The notes under the pieces are model-generated. The model was given only the letters and a program-made list of their open reading frames with translations, made no database searches and was not told where the DNA came from. Shown here in pieces: positions 8,804 through 16,660 of a DNA stretch of 64,000 nt. The stretch's first letter is position 1; every line of letters begins with the position of its first letter. Both the position numbers and the translations under genes were made by a program. Source of the stretch: Cryptosporangium aurantiacum (lineage in GTDB: Bacteria > Actinomycetota > Actinomycetes > Mycobacteriales > Cryptosporangiaceae). The DNA lies in NCBI RefSeq assembly GCF_900143005.1, contig NZ_FRCS01000024.1, positions 1-64,000 on the forward strand. Direction: 5' to 3'.

Positions 8804-9580
8804 GTGAGCGACGCAACCGACGTGTCGTCGGCTGAACCTTCCGATTCCGACGCCCCGAGTTCGGACGCCCAGACTTCGGATGCCCAGACTTCGGACGCAC
8901 AGACTACGAAGGCCACGCCGCGGAAGCGTCGGCGGCTCCTCACGCTGGTGATCGGGCTGGTCGTCCTCGGGGCCGTCGTCGTGGGCGCCGCCGTGACCTG
9001 GACCTGGACCGGGTCGTCGGGGCACCGGTACGACACCGTCGCCGCAGCGCCGGACGCCCCGGTCGCGATCGTGTTCGGCGCCCAGTTACGGCCGGACGGG
9101 ACGCCCAAGCCGTTCCTGGCCGGGCGGCTGGACATCGCCGCGGAACTGTACCGGGCGGGCAAGGTCAAGGCGTTGCTGGTCTCCGGCGACGGGAACGGGA
9201 CGTCCGGGAACGAAACGTCGTCGATGACGCGGTACCTGACGGCGCGTGGCGTCCCGGCCGACCGGATCGTCGCGGACCCGAACGGGCTGGACAGCTACGA
9301 CACCTGCGCGCGGGCGTACCAGGTCTACGGAGTGCGGCGTGCGCTGCTGGTGAGTCAGGCGTTCCACCTACCCCGGGCGGTGTCGCTGTGCCGGCACGTC
9401 GGAATCGACGCCGACGGGGTCGCCGGGCGGTGTGACTCGTGTCGAGACATGACGCTGTGGCGCAACCGGATACGCGAGGTACCGGCTGCGCTCAAGGCCG
9501 CCGCGGACGCTCTGCGCGACCGGCCGCCGGTGGTAATTTCCCCGCGCGATTCGGCGCTGGACAAGGCGCTGAGCAGCTAG
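8804..9580 (+). CDS. YdcF/SanA family (DUF218) membrane-anchored protein
   Basis: A 258-residue protein. After a Ser/Asp/Thr-rich N-terminus there is one membrane segment (around residues 48-68), preceded by KRRR, and then a DUF218 domain with VAIVFGAQL, LLVSGDG and VSQAFHLPRA. SanA/YdcF proteins are linked to envelope permeability; the precise reaction is unknown. The GTG at 8804 is 45 bp from the divergent malQ start. The N-terminus carries three 15-bp repeats (8861-8905). Confidence 0.87.
   Translation: MSDATDVSSAEPSDSDAPSSDAQTSDAQTSDAQTTKATPRKRRRLLTLVIGLVVLGAVVVGAAVTWTWTGSSGHRYDTVAAAPDAPVAIVFGAQLRPDGTPKPFLAGRLDIAAELYRAGKVKALLVSGDGNGTSGNETSSMTRYLTARGVPADRIVADPNGLDSYDTCARAYQVYGVRRALLVSQAFHLPRAVSLCRHVGIDADGVAGRCDSCRDMTLWRNRIREVPAALKAAADALRDRPPVVISPRDSALDKALSS
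8861..8905 (+). repeat. Three 15-bp tandem repeats in DUF218 gene
   Basis: TCGGACGCCCAGACT and two copies with single changes encode a repeated Ser-Asp-Ala-Gln-Thr in the cytoplasmic N-terminal tail. Confidence 0.85.
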
Positions 9581-9784
9581 GACGCGCGCACCCTAGCGTG
9601 GAAATGGCAAGTGCCGAATACGTCGGCGCGAATTGCACCCGAGCCTCAACCGAACGGCGTATTCGCAAGTGTTCGGGAGTAGACAGATCAAGTGTCCAAC
9701 GGCCGATCGTTCCGGCCGCTTCCTAGGCGCACTCTAAATGCACCAAGACAGCAACCGGGGCAGCGCACGAGGAAGGGGAAAGTC

Positions 9785-10000
9785 ATGAGCACCATCATCG
9801 ACGCCGAGGCACTGTTCGTCAGCGCTCTGCAGCCCTCCGACCTGCCGACGCCGGAGCAGGTTCGCGCGGCGATCGCGGGCGCGCTGCTCACCTGCGGCGG
9901 CGCGGACGGTTGCGCGGTCCGCCTGGCCGCCGAGTTCGGCGAGCACCCGGAGACCGCCGTCGCCCGCATGCAGTGGGCGATCCAGACTCTCGCCGCCTGA
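9785..10000 (+). CDS. Small conserved actinobacterial protein
   Basis: A 71-residue protein starting MSTIIDAEALFVSALQPSD. Similar short proteins with this opening are, from memory, widespread in actinomycetes and of unknown function. The pattern of a helix with a QVRAAI segment, two Cys (CGGADGC) and a C-terminal VARMQWA helix suggests a compact helical fold. The ATG at 9785 has GGAAGGGG upstream. It is a single-gene unit: a 200-bp leader region precedes it and a strong terminator follows. Confidence 0.82.
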   Translation: MSTIIDAEALFVSALQPSDLPTPEQVRAAIAGALLTCGGADGCAVRLAAEFGEHPETAVARMQWAIQTLAA

Positions 10001-10023
10001 GGCTCCGCCCGCTCGCTGCCCCG

Positions 10024-10055
10024 GACCCGTACGCGCCGACGCGTACGGGTCTTTT
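10024..10055 (+). terminator. Intrinsic terminator of the small conserved gene
   Basis: Perfect 12-bp stem GACCCGTACGCG with a four-base loop CCGA and the exact complement, followed by TTTT. It is the clearest U-tract terminator in the window. Confidence 0.93.
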
Positions 10056-10373
10056 CGGCACGCCCGACTGGATCGATTCGGCGGGAGAAGTGCGCGACAC
10101 TCGGTCACCGGGAGCCGGATGGATTCAGAAAACCGTCCGTACGTACCGTGGTCGGGGGTCGGCCGGGGTGGGAACGTGGCGGTGAACGGGCGGCGGCCGA
10201 CGGTCGAACACCCTCCGTCTCGCGATTGGTACGCAGGCCCGCAGAGGTGCTACACACTGGTCACCGCGGGGAGATGCGGCCGTCATGGACGGTGAGCAAC
10301 GTGGGGGGTTCACGCCCCCGCCGGTACAGGGAGTGGCCGCGTGTCGGCCCATGGACGAGGAGGAGCGGCGCCG
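10056..10373 (+). other. Gene-free leader region upstream of the trehalase-like operon
   Basis: About 320 bases in which I see no gene. An open frame continuing the GH15 frame upstream exists but has no start signal and no family character. The region presumably holds the promoter and a 5' leader; no recognisable operator or riboswitch was found. Confidence 0.5.
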
Positions 10374-10457
10374 ATGATCACTGTCTGCGCGCCCAGTGGG
10401 CCGCTACGGCCCCGCAGCAGTTTCCGCCGGGCCACGCCCGCGGCGGACGTCCGATGA
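10374..10457 (+). CDS. 27-residue leader peptide overlapping the GH15 start
   Basis: An ATG at 10374 has an ideal AGGAGGAG eight bases upstream and opens a 27-codon frame rich in Arg, Pro, Ala and Ser with one Cys. Its TGA at 10455 overlaps the GH15 ATG at 10454 (ATGA), and that ATG has no good ribosome site of its own. This suggests translation of the enzyme by coupling to the leader. It could be a purely mechanical entry site or an attenuating leader. No similarity recognised. Confidence 0.5.
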   Translation: MITVCAPSGPLRPRSSFRRATPAADVR

Positions 10458-12367
10458 TCAGCGGCGGAGGCTTCGACCGCATCCGCGTTCCCGTGTCGGC
10501 CGACGCGCTGGCGTCGCGCTCACCGTTTCCTCCGATCGCGGACTACGGTTTCCTGTCCGACTGCGAGGTGATGGCGCTGGTCGCACCGAGCGGCAACATC
10601 GAGTGGCTCTGCCTGCCGCGGCTGGACTCGCCGAGCGTGTTCGGCGCGGTGCTCGACCGGGACGCCGGCGGCTTCCGGATCGGGCCGGCCGACAACATGG
10701 TGCCGGTCGACCGCCGGTACCTACCCGGCACGATGGTCCTGGAGACGTCCTGGGAGTCCTCCGGCGGATGGCTGATCGTCCGTGACACGCTGCTGATCGG
10801 CCCATGGCACCACAACGACCACTTTTCGCCCACCCAGCGGCGCGCCCCCACCGACTACGACGCGCAGCACATGCTGCTGCGCACGGTCCGGTGTGTGAAG
10901 GGCGAGGTCCAGGTCGTGATGGACTGCGAGCCGATGTTCGACTACGGGCGTTACCAGGCCCGCTGGTCCTACACCGACCGCGGCTACCACCAGGGCATGG
11001 CGACCAGTGCCAACGGTGAGGACAGCGGCCCGAAGCTGCGGCTCACCACCGACATGCGGATCGGCTTCGAGGGCGGCCGGGCCACCTCCCGCACCCTGCT
11101 CAAGGAAGGCGACCAGCGGTTCGCCGTGCTTTCCTGGGCGTCGGTGGAGCCGCCGTACACCGTCGACGACGCGAACGCGCGCCAGACCTGGACCGCGCAC
11201 CACTGGCAGCACTGGCTGGCCCGCGGCTCGTTCCCCGACCACCCGTGGCGCGGCCACCTGCAGCGCAGCGCCCTTACGCTCAAGGGCCTGACGTACGCGT
11301 CCAGCGGCGCGCTGGTCGCGGCCGCCACGACGTCGCTCCCGGAGACCCCGCAGGGCGAGCGGAACTGGGACTATCGGTACAGCTGGATCCGGGACTCGAC
11401 GTTCGCGCTCTGGGGCCTCTACACGCTCGGGTTCGACTGGGAGGCCGACGACTTCTTCAACTTCGTCGCGGACGTGGCGTCCCAGGGTGACCTGCAGGTC
11501 ATGTACGGGGTGGACGGCGAGCGGGTGCTCACCGAGCACGTGCTCGACCACCTGTCCGGGTACGACGGTGCGCGGCCGGTGCGGATCGGCAACGGCGCGT
11601 TCGACCAGCAGCAGCACGACGTCTGGGGCGCCGTGCTCGACTCGATGTACCTCCACACCCGGTCACGCGACCGCCTGGACGACCGCACCTGGAAGATCAT
11701 GCGGCGTCAGGTGGAGAAGGCGATCGAGCACTGGCGGGAGCCCGACCGGGGGATCTGGGAGGTCCGCGGCGAGCCCAAGCACTTCACGTCGTCGAAGGTG
11801 ATGTGCTGGGTGGCGGTCGACCGGGGCGCCCGGCTGGCGCGGCTGCGCCAGGAGTACGAGCTGGCCGACTCGTGGCAGAAGGTCGCCGACGAGATCCACG
11901 CCGACATCTGCGAGCACGGCGTCGACACGCGCGGGGTGTTCACCCAGCACTACGACACCGACGCGCTCGACGCGTCCGCGCTGATGCTGCCGCTGGTGCG
12001 GTTCCTGCCGCCGGACGACCCGCGGATCAAGTCGACGGTGCTGGCGATCGCCGACGAGCTGACCGTCGAGGGGCTCGTGCTCCGGTACAAGGTCGAGGAG
12101 ACCGACGACGGCCTGCACGGCGAGGAAGGCACGTTCGCGATCTGCTCGTTCTGGCTGGTGTCGGCGCTGGCGGAGATCGGGGAACTGGACCGGGCGCGGC
12201 AGCTCTGCGGCAAGCTGCTGTCGTTCGCGAGCCCGCTGGGGTTGTACGCGGAGGAGCTCGACCCGTACTCGGGCAAGCACCTCGGCAACTTCCCCCAGGC
12301 GTTCACGCACCTGGCGCTGATCAACGCGGTGATGCACGTCATCCGCGCCGAACACGGAACTCCTTGA
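10454..12367 (+). CDS. Glycoside hydrolase family 15, trehalase/glucoamylase-like
   Basis: A 637-residue (alpha/alpha)6-barrel enzyme without signal peptide. It resembles the GH15 trehalase of mycobacteria in length and layout: an N-terminal beta domain starting IADYGFLSDCEVMAL and NIEWLCLPRLDSPSVF, then NWDYRYSWIRDSTF, QHDVWGAVLDS, GIWEVRGEPKHF (candidate general acid Glu) and GNFPQAFTHLALI. It probably hydrolyses trehalose to glucose, or alpha-glucans at chain ends; the family does not separate these safely. The ATG at 10454 is the first plausible in-frame start. It lies with malQ in a carbohydrate-storage neighbourhood. Confidence 0.88.
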   Translation: MISGGGFDRIRVPVSADALASRSPFPPIADYGFLSDCEVMALVAPSGNIEWLCLPRLDSPSVFGAVLDRDAGGFRIGPADNMVPVDRRYLPGTMVLETSWESSGGWLIVRDTLLIGPWHHNDHFSPTQRRAPTDYDAQHMLLRTVRCVKGEVQVVMDCEPMFDYGRYQARWSYTDRGYHQGMATSANGEDSGPKLRLTTDMRIGFEGGRATSRTLLKEGDQRFAVLSWASVEPPYTVDDANARQTWTAHHWQHWLARGSFPDHPWRGHLQRSALTLKGLTYASSGALVAAATTSLPETPQGERNWDYRYSWIRDSTFALWGLYTLGFDWEADDFFNFVADVASQGDLQVMYGVDGERVLTEHVLDHLSGYDGARPVRIGNGAFDQQQHDVWGAVLDSMYLHTRSRDRLDDRTWKIMRRQVEKAIEHWREPDRGIWEVRGEPKHFTSSKVMCWVAVDRGARLARLRQEYELADSWQKVADEIHADICEHGVDTRGVFTQHYDTDALDASALMLPLVRFLPPDDPRIKSTVLAIADELTVEGLVLRYKVEETDDGLHGEEGTFAICSFWLVSALAEIGELDRARQLCGKLLSFASPLGLYAEELDPYSGKHLGNFPQAFTHLALINAVMHVIRAEHGTP

Positions 12368-12369
12368 GG

Positions 12370-12473
12370 GCGGCCCGCCCAGAACGACGCCGGCAGGCGA
12401 GCGCGAAACCTTGAGTATGACCAATACGAGGCGGTCTCGCGCTCGACTGCCAGCGCCGCCCTGGGCGGGCCGC
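12370..12473. terminator. Long imperfect inverted repeat between convergent genes
   Basis: Arms of about 41 bp begin and end with the perfect 13-mer GCGGCCCGCCCAG and match at all but about six positions; the loop is about 22 nt. The element fills the gap between the GH15 stop and the TetR stop almost exactly. Best read as a bidirectional U-less terminator; a MITE-like origin is an alternative. Confidence 0.65.
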
Positions 12474-12477
12474 GCAC

Positions 12478-13083
12478 TCAGGCGCGGATGCCGCGGAGGA
12501 TGAGGTCGGGGGCGCTGGTCAGCCAGCGGGTGCGGACCACGTCGGGGTCTTTGCCGTCGAACGCGTCGATCGCGGCGGCGAGGATCATGCCGTTGATCGC
12601 GCGGGCGGTGACGCCGACGTCCAGGTCGTCGCGGAGGAACCCCTTCGCGACGCCGTTGACCAGGTAGGACTGGGTGACGCCGCCGAACGTATTCAGACCG
12701 GCGGTCAGCGCACGGGTGAAGTCCCGGTCGACGCCGAGCGCCTCGGCGAAAAAGAACCGCCCGAGCGCAGGCTCCTCGGTGAACACCGCGAACAGCTTTT
12801 CGCCGACCCGGACGAACTGCGCCAGACACTCCTCGAGGGTGTCGGCGCTGCCCGGATTCTCGTCCCGGATCGTGTCGTTCAGACGCTCGAGCACGTGCAC
12901 CAGCACGTGGCTGACGATGTCGCGCTTGTTCCGGAAGTAGCGGTAGAACGTCCCGTGGCCGATGTTCAGCGCGGACGCGATGTCGGCGATGCCGGTCGCG
13001 TGGTAGCCGCGCTCGGCAAAGATTTCGAGTGAAGCCCGGACAATTTCGTCACGTCGCCGTTGTGCGATGTCAACGTGTGGCAT
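12478..13083 (-). CDS. TetR/AcrR family transcriptional regulator
   Basis: A 201-residue regulator with a strong TetR head: RRDEIVRASLEIFAERGYHATGI and IGHGTFYRYFRNKRDIV. The C-terminal ligand domain is unassigned. It is divergent from the SDR and acyl-CoA synthetase genes, and an inverted repeat lies between them at 13097-13118. Because the neighbours look like lipid-metabolism enzymes, an acyl-CoA or fatty-acid ligand is a reasonable inference. Confidence 0.92.
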   Translation of the reverse strand: MPHVDIAQRRRDEIVRASLEIFAERGYHATGIADIASALNIGHGTFYRYFRNKRDIVSHVLVHVLERLNDTIRDENPGSADTLEECLAQFVRVGEKLFAVFTEEPALGRFFFAEALGVDRDFTRALTAGLNTFGGVTQSYLVNGVAKGFLRDDLDVGVTARAINGMILAAAIDAFDGKDPDVVRTRWLTSAPDLILRGIRA

Positions 13084-13096
13084 CGTTTACTCCCAT

Positions 13097-13118
13097 GCGG
13101 AATGACACGTCATTCAGC
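13097..13118. promoter_or_regulatory. Inverted repeat, likely TetR operator
   Basis: Arms GCGGAATGAC and GTCATTCAGC flank a two-base centre (one mismatch). It lies in the divergent TetR/SDR region 14 bp from the TetR start. The arm shares the core GCGGAATGA with the 3058-3087 palindrome. Confidence 0.65.
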
Positions 13119-13181
13119 TTAACCCCGCATCGCTCGTGGACCCCGGGTGGTCGGCGGCTACCGCTCCTGGTGCGCACCGCG

Positions 13182-14087
13182 ATGGGCCTGGCCTGGCCCG
13201 GTCCCGACCCGCGCGTGCTGCGCGCCGCGGTGGCCGGCCGGACCGTGCTGATCACCGGGGCGTCGTCCGGGATCGGGGAAGCCACCGCCCGGCAGGTGGC
13301 CCTCGCCGGGGGAACCGTGCTGCTGGTCGCGCGCACCGCCGACCGGCTCGCCGCGGGGCGCGCCCGGATCGTGTCGGCCGGCGGCAGCGCCCACGACCAT
13401 CCGGCCGATCTGTCCGACCCGGACGCCGTCGGCGCGCTGGTCGAGGAGATCCTGACCCGGTACGGCGGTGTCGACGTGGTGGTGAACAACGCCGGGCGGT
13501 CGATCCGGCGGTCGGTCAGCGCGTCCGCGGAGCGTTTCCACGACTACACGCGGACGATCGACGTCAACTATCTGGGGCCGGTGCGGCTGCTGCTCGGTCT
13601 GCTGCCCGGGATGCGCGAGCGAGGGCGCGGGCACGTCGTCAACATCTCGACGGTCGGCGTGGACCTGCCGCCTCCGCAGTGGACGGCGTACCTAGCGTCG
13701 AAGTCGGCGTTCGAGGCGTGGGTGCGGGCGGCGGCGCCGGAGCTGCGGGCCGACGGTGTCGTCACCACGTCGATCCACTTTCCGCTCGTGCACACCGCGA
13801 TGAGCGCGCCGACCGCCGAGTTCGCCCGGCTGCCGGGGATGTCGCCGGACGAGGCGGGTGCGGTGGTGTGCCGCGCGCTCGCCTACCGGCCGCGGCTGCT
13901 GAGCCCGTGGTGGGCGCGCGCCGGTGGCCTGGTCGGCGACGCGCTGCCCGCGACCGTCGACGCCGCCCTCACGCGGTACCACCGCACCACGCGGCCGACC
14001 TCCCACGGCCCGGCCGCGGTGGGCCCGGCCGCGCTGGGCCCGGCGGCGGACGTTTTGCCGGTGGACGACGCGGGGGCGGCGCGGTGA
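13182..14087 (+). CDS. Short-chain dehydrogenase/reductase
   Basis: A classical SDR of about 301 residues. The nucleotide-binding motif TGASSGIG follows VLI near residue 25, NNAG marks strand 4, and ISTV with YLASK is the catalytic Ser/Tyr/Lys set. A hydrophobic N-terminus and a Pro/Ala-rich C-terminus extend the core. ATG 13182 is chosen since upstream options (GTG 13170, ATG 13095) would run into the operator; this start is uncertain. Its TGA overlaps the GTG of the acyl-CoA synthetase, so the two are translationally coupled and likely act on the same lipid substrate. Confidence 0.87.
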   Translation: MGLAWPGPDPRVLRAAVAGRTVLITGASSGIGEATARQVALAGGTVLLVARTADRLAAGRARIVSAGGSAHDHPADLSDPDAVGALVEEILTRYGGVDVVVNNAGRSIRRSVSASAERFHDYTRTIDVNYLGPVRLLLGLLPGMRERGRGHVVNISTVGVDLPPPQWTAYLASKSAFEAWVRAAAPELRADGVVTTSIHFPLVHTAMSAPTAEFARLPGMSPDEAGAVVCRALAYRPRLLSPWWARAGGLVGDALPATVDAALTRYHRTTRPTSHGPAAVGPAALGPAADVLPVDDAGAAR

Positions 14088-15706
14088 GGAGCGGGGCGGC
14101 GCGGCGGCGGGCGGACGGGCGTGGTGGCCGCGGCCCGTTCGGGTTCGCGGCGCAGGCCACCCGCACGCTGGTACGCACCGGCGTGCTCGGCCCGCTGGGG
14201 CCGCGCGCGCTGCGGGACGTCGTCCGGACCGCGTACCGGTACGGGCCCGCGCTGCCGACGATGCTGGGCATCGCCGCGGCCCGCTACCCCGACCGGCCCG
14301 CGGTGATCGACGAGCACCGCACGATCACCTACGCCGAGCTGCGTCGCCACGCCGAGGTGGCCGCCGCGTTCCTCTACCATTCCTGCCACCTCCGGCCCGG
14401 CGACAAGCTCGGCATCATGTGCCGCAACCACGCCGGCTTCGCGATCGCGACGCTCGGCGGCGCGGCGATCGGCGTCGACCTGGTTTTTCTCAACACCGAC
14501 TTCGCCGGTCCGCAGCTCGCCGAGGCGCTCCGCCGGGAACGCGTCGCGGCGCTGTTCGGCGACAGCGAGTTCAACGACGTGATCGCCGCGGCCGACTTCG
14601 CCGGTCCGCGTGTCCTCGCCGACGAACCACCGCAGGGCGGTGGTGACCTGTCGCCTCCACCGGCGACCCGGCGGGCCAGCCGGATCGTCATGCTGACGTC
14701 GGGCACCACCGGCACCCCGAAGGGCGCTCCGCGTGACGTGCAGCCGCTCGCGCTGGCTATCCCGGCGATCGGCATGGTCGACGCGATGCGGCTGCGCTCC
14801 GGCGACCCGCTGGTCGTCCTGCCGCCGCTGTTCCACGGCTTCGGGCTCGCGTACTGGACGCTCGCGCTGGCCCTGGGCAGCCCGATCGTGCTGTGCAGGC
14901 GGTTCACGCCGGAAGCCGCGCTGAAGATGGTCTCGCAGCACCGGGCCGCCGCGCTGTTCGGCGTACCGGTGATGCTGCAGCGGATGCTCGCGGTGCCGCG
15001 GGCGACCCGGCTCTCGTGCGAAACGTCGAGCCTGAAGGCGATCGGCGTCGCGGGCGCACCGCTGCGCCCGGACCTGGCCACCGCACTACTCGACGAGTTC
15101 GGCGACGTCGTCTTCAACCTGTACGGCTCCACCGAGACCGGCTGGTCCACGTTCGCGACCCCCGCCGACCTGCGGGCGGCGCCGGGCACGATCGGGTTGC
15201 CCGCGCAGGGCGTCACCGTGCGGGTGCTCGGGCCGGACGGTCGGCGCGTCCCGCCCGGGCAGCCGGGCACGATCCACGTCGGCAGCCGGATGACGTTCTC
15301 CGGTTACAGCGGTGGCGGCGGCAAGTCGGTCGTCGACGGGCTGATGAGCACCGGCGACCTCGGGCACGCGGACGACGCAGGCCGCCTGTTCGTGGACGGA
15401 CGCGAGGACGACATGATCGTCTCCGGCGGCGAGAACGTGTTCCCGCAGGAGGTCGAGGAACTGCTCGCCCGGCACGCGGACGTCACGGATGTCGCGGTGT
15501 TCGGCGTCCCGGACGACGAATTCGGGCAGCGGCTGGCGGCGCACGTCGTCCCGGCCGAGGGTGCCGCCGTGGACGCCGACGACCTGCGCGCCTACGTCCG
15601 GTCGAACCTGGCCCGCTACAAGGTCCCGCGGGACGTCGTATTCACCGACCACCTGCCCCGCAACGCCACCGGCAAGGTGCTCACCCGCTATCTCAAGGAG
15701 AACTAG
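14084..15706 (+). CDS. Acyl-CoA synthetase (AMP-forming, FadD-like)
   Basis: Activates a carboxylic acid, probably a fatty acid, to the acyl-CoA through an adenylate. The protein has 540 residues. Diagnostic motifs are the P-loop MLTSGTTGTPKGAP, NLYGSTETGWS, STGDLG, DGREDDMIVSGGENVFP and the C-terminal catalytic Lys region NATGKVLTR. GTG 14084 overlaps the SDR stop (GTGA). Operon: SDR, this gene, then a membrane protein 15 bp downstream. The exact acid is unknown. Confidence 0.93.
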   Translation: MRSGAARRRADGRGGRGPFGFAAQATRTLVRTGVLGPLGPRALRDVVRTAYRYGPALPTMLGIAAARYPDRPAVIDEHRTITYAELRRHAEVAAAFLYHSCHLRPGDKLGIMCRNHAGFAIATLGGAAIGVDLVFLNTDFAGPQLAEALRRERVAALFGDSEFNDVIAAADFAGPRVLADEPPQGGGDLSPPPATRRASRIVMLTSGTTGTPKGAPRDVQPLALAIPAIGMVDAMRLRSGDPLVVLPPLFHGFGLAYWTLALALGSPIVLCRRFTPEAALKMVSQHRAAALFGVPVMLQRMLAVPRATRLSCETSSLKAIGVAGAPLRPDLATALLDEFGDVVFNLYGSTETGWSTFATPADLRAAPGTIGLPAQGVTVRVLGPDGRRVPPGQPGTIHVGSRMTFSGYSGGGGKSVVDGLMSTGDLGHADDAGRLFVDGREDDMIVSGGENVFPQEVEELLARHADVTDVAVFGVPDDEFGQRLAAHVVPAEGAAVDADDLRAYVRSNLARYKVPRDVVFTDHLPRNATGKVLTRYLKEN

Positions 15707-15721
15707 GGCAGGGAGGCCCGC

Positions 15722-16660
15722 ATGGTCGAGGTCGACGTTTTCTGGGCGTACGGGATCGGGGCCGGGTTCGCGCTGGCCGCGGCCGCTCAACTCCGCGCCG
15801 GTGCCGTGCTCTCGGAGCAGCCTGCGGCGGCGCGCGGCACGGCGTCCGAATCGAAGACGGGAAGCCCGACGGCGGAGAAGCCGGTGGCGGACCCGTACCT
15901 GCTGATCACCGCGCTCTACTGCGCGGCGCTGTTCGCACCGAGCGGCGCCTGGCTGCTCTGGGGTTTTCCCAGCTGGGAGACGATGCACGTCGGGGACTAC
16001 GACACGATCCCGGCGTGGCTGGTCGCGTTGTTCGCGGCGACCAACACCACCCAGGGGGTGCTCGGGTACCTGGTGACCCGGTGGTTGCTCCGGGCCGGGC
16101 GGCCGCAACTCGCCGCGTTCCAGGTCGTCGCCGCGTACTTCGGGATGTTCTTCATCCTCGTGCACGGCTGGGACGGCACCGGCTACGAACGGTTCTTCTC
16201 CGAGACCAGGGCCGACTTCGAGGCCTGGGACACCCGGCCGGTGCTCACCCAGGTGGGGGACTGGGTGGGCTCCGACGTGGCGCTGACGCTCTACGGGATG
16301 GGCGTCGTGCTGCTCCCGGTGATGTTCTGGCTGTGGATGCGGTGGCACCGGGCCGGCCGCCGACTGCTCGGTCAGCCGGCCGGTGCCGCGCAGGCGTGGG
16401 CGTTCTTCGGAACGGCGCACGGCCTGATCTGGCTCGGCGGTCTGGGCGGGGCGATCGTCGCCAGCGTCCTGATCCACCTACTCGGCTGGTGGATCGGTGG
16501 AGCGCTGGCGATCGCGCTCGGCGTGGTGCTGTTCCGGCCCGCCCGTGGTCCGCTCGGCCGTTCGGTGCGGTGGCTGGTGCCGGACGCCGGTCAGGCCACC
16601 GTGACCGCGCCGCTGGTGGACCCCAGCGCGGATCCGCTCGCCGGGACCCGGACCCGGTAG
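15722..16660 (+). CDS. Multi-pass membrane protein of unknown function
   Basis: A 312-residue protein with about seven hydrophobic segments (near residues 8-25, 58-75, 95-115, 130-150, 185-210, 225-260). Between the first two segments is a soluble stretch of Thr/Glu/Lys. I do not recognise a catalytic motif. It is the third gene of the SDR/acyl-CoA synthetase operon (GGGAGG upstream of the ATG), so a role with the same lipid is plausible. Its last 70 bases overlap the end of the convergent protease gene. Confidence 0.78.
   Translation: MVEVDVFWAYGIGAGFALAAAAQLRAGAVLSEQPAAARGTASESKTGSPTAEKPVADPYLLITALYCAALFAPSGAWLLWGFPSWETMHVGDYDTIPAWLVALFAATNTTQGVLGYLVTRWLLRAGRPQLAAFQVVAAYFGMFFILVHGWDGTGYERFFSETRADFEAWDTRPVLTQVGDWVGSDVALTLYGMGVVLLPVMFWLWMRWHRAGRRLLGQPAGAAQAWAFFGTAHGLIWLGGLGGAIVASVLIHLLGWWIGGALAIALGVVLFRPARGPLGRSVRWLVPDAGQATVTAPLVDPSADPLAGTRTR

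Noticed and set aside
8759-9025. N-terminal extension of malQ to 9025
   Set aside because: Overlaps the divergent DUF218 gene and is Arg/Pro-rich; family length is met from GTG 8758.
9615-9665. CGAATACG/CGTATTCG inverted repeat before the small conserved gene
   Set aside because: Arms of eight bases 35 apart; too weak alone to call an operator.
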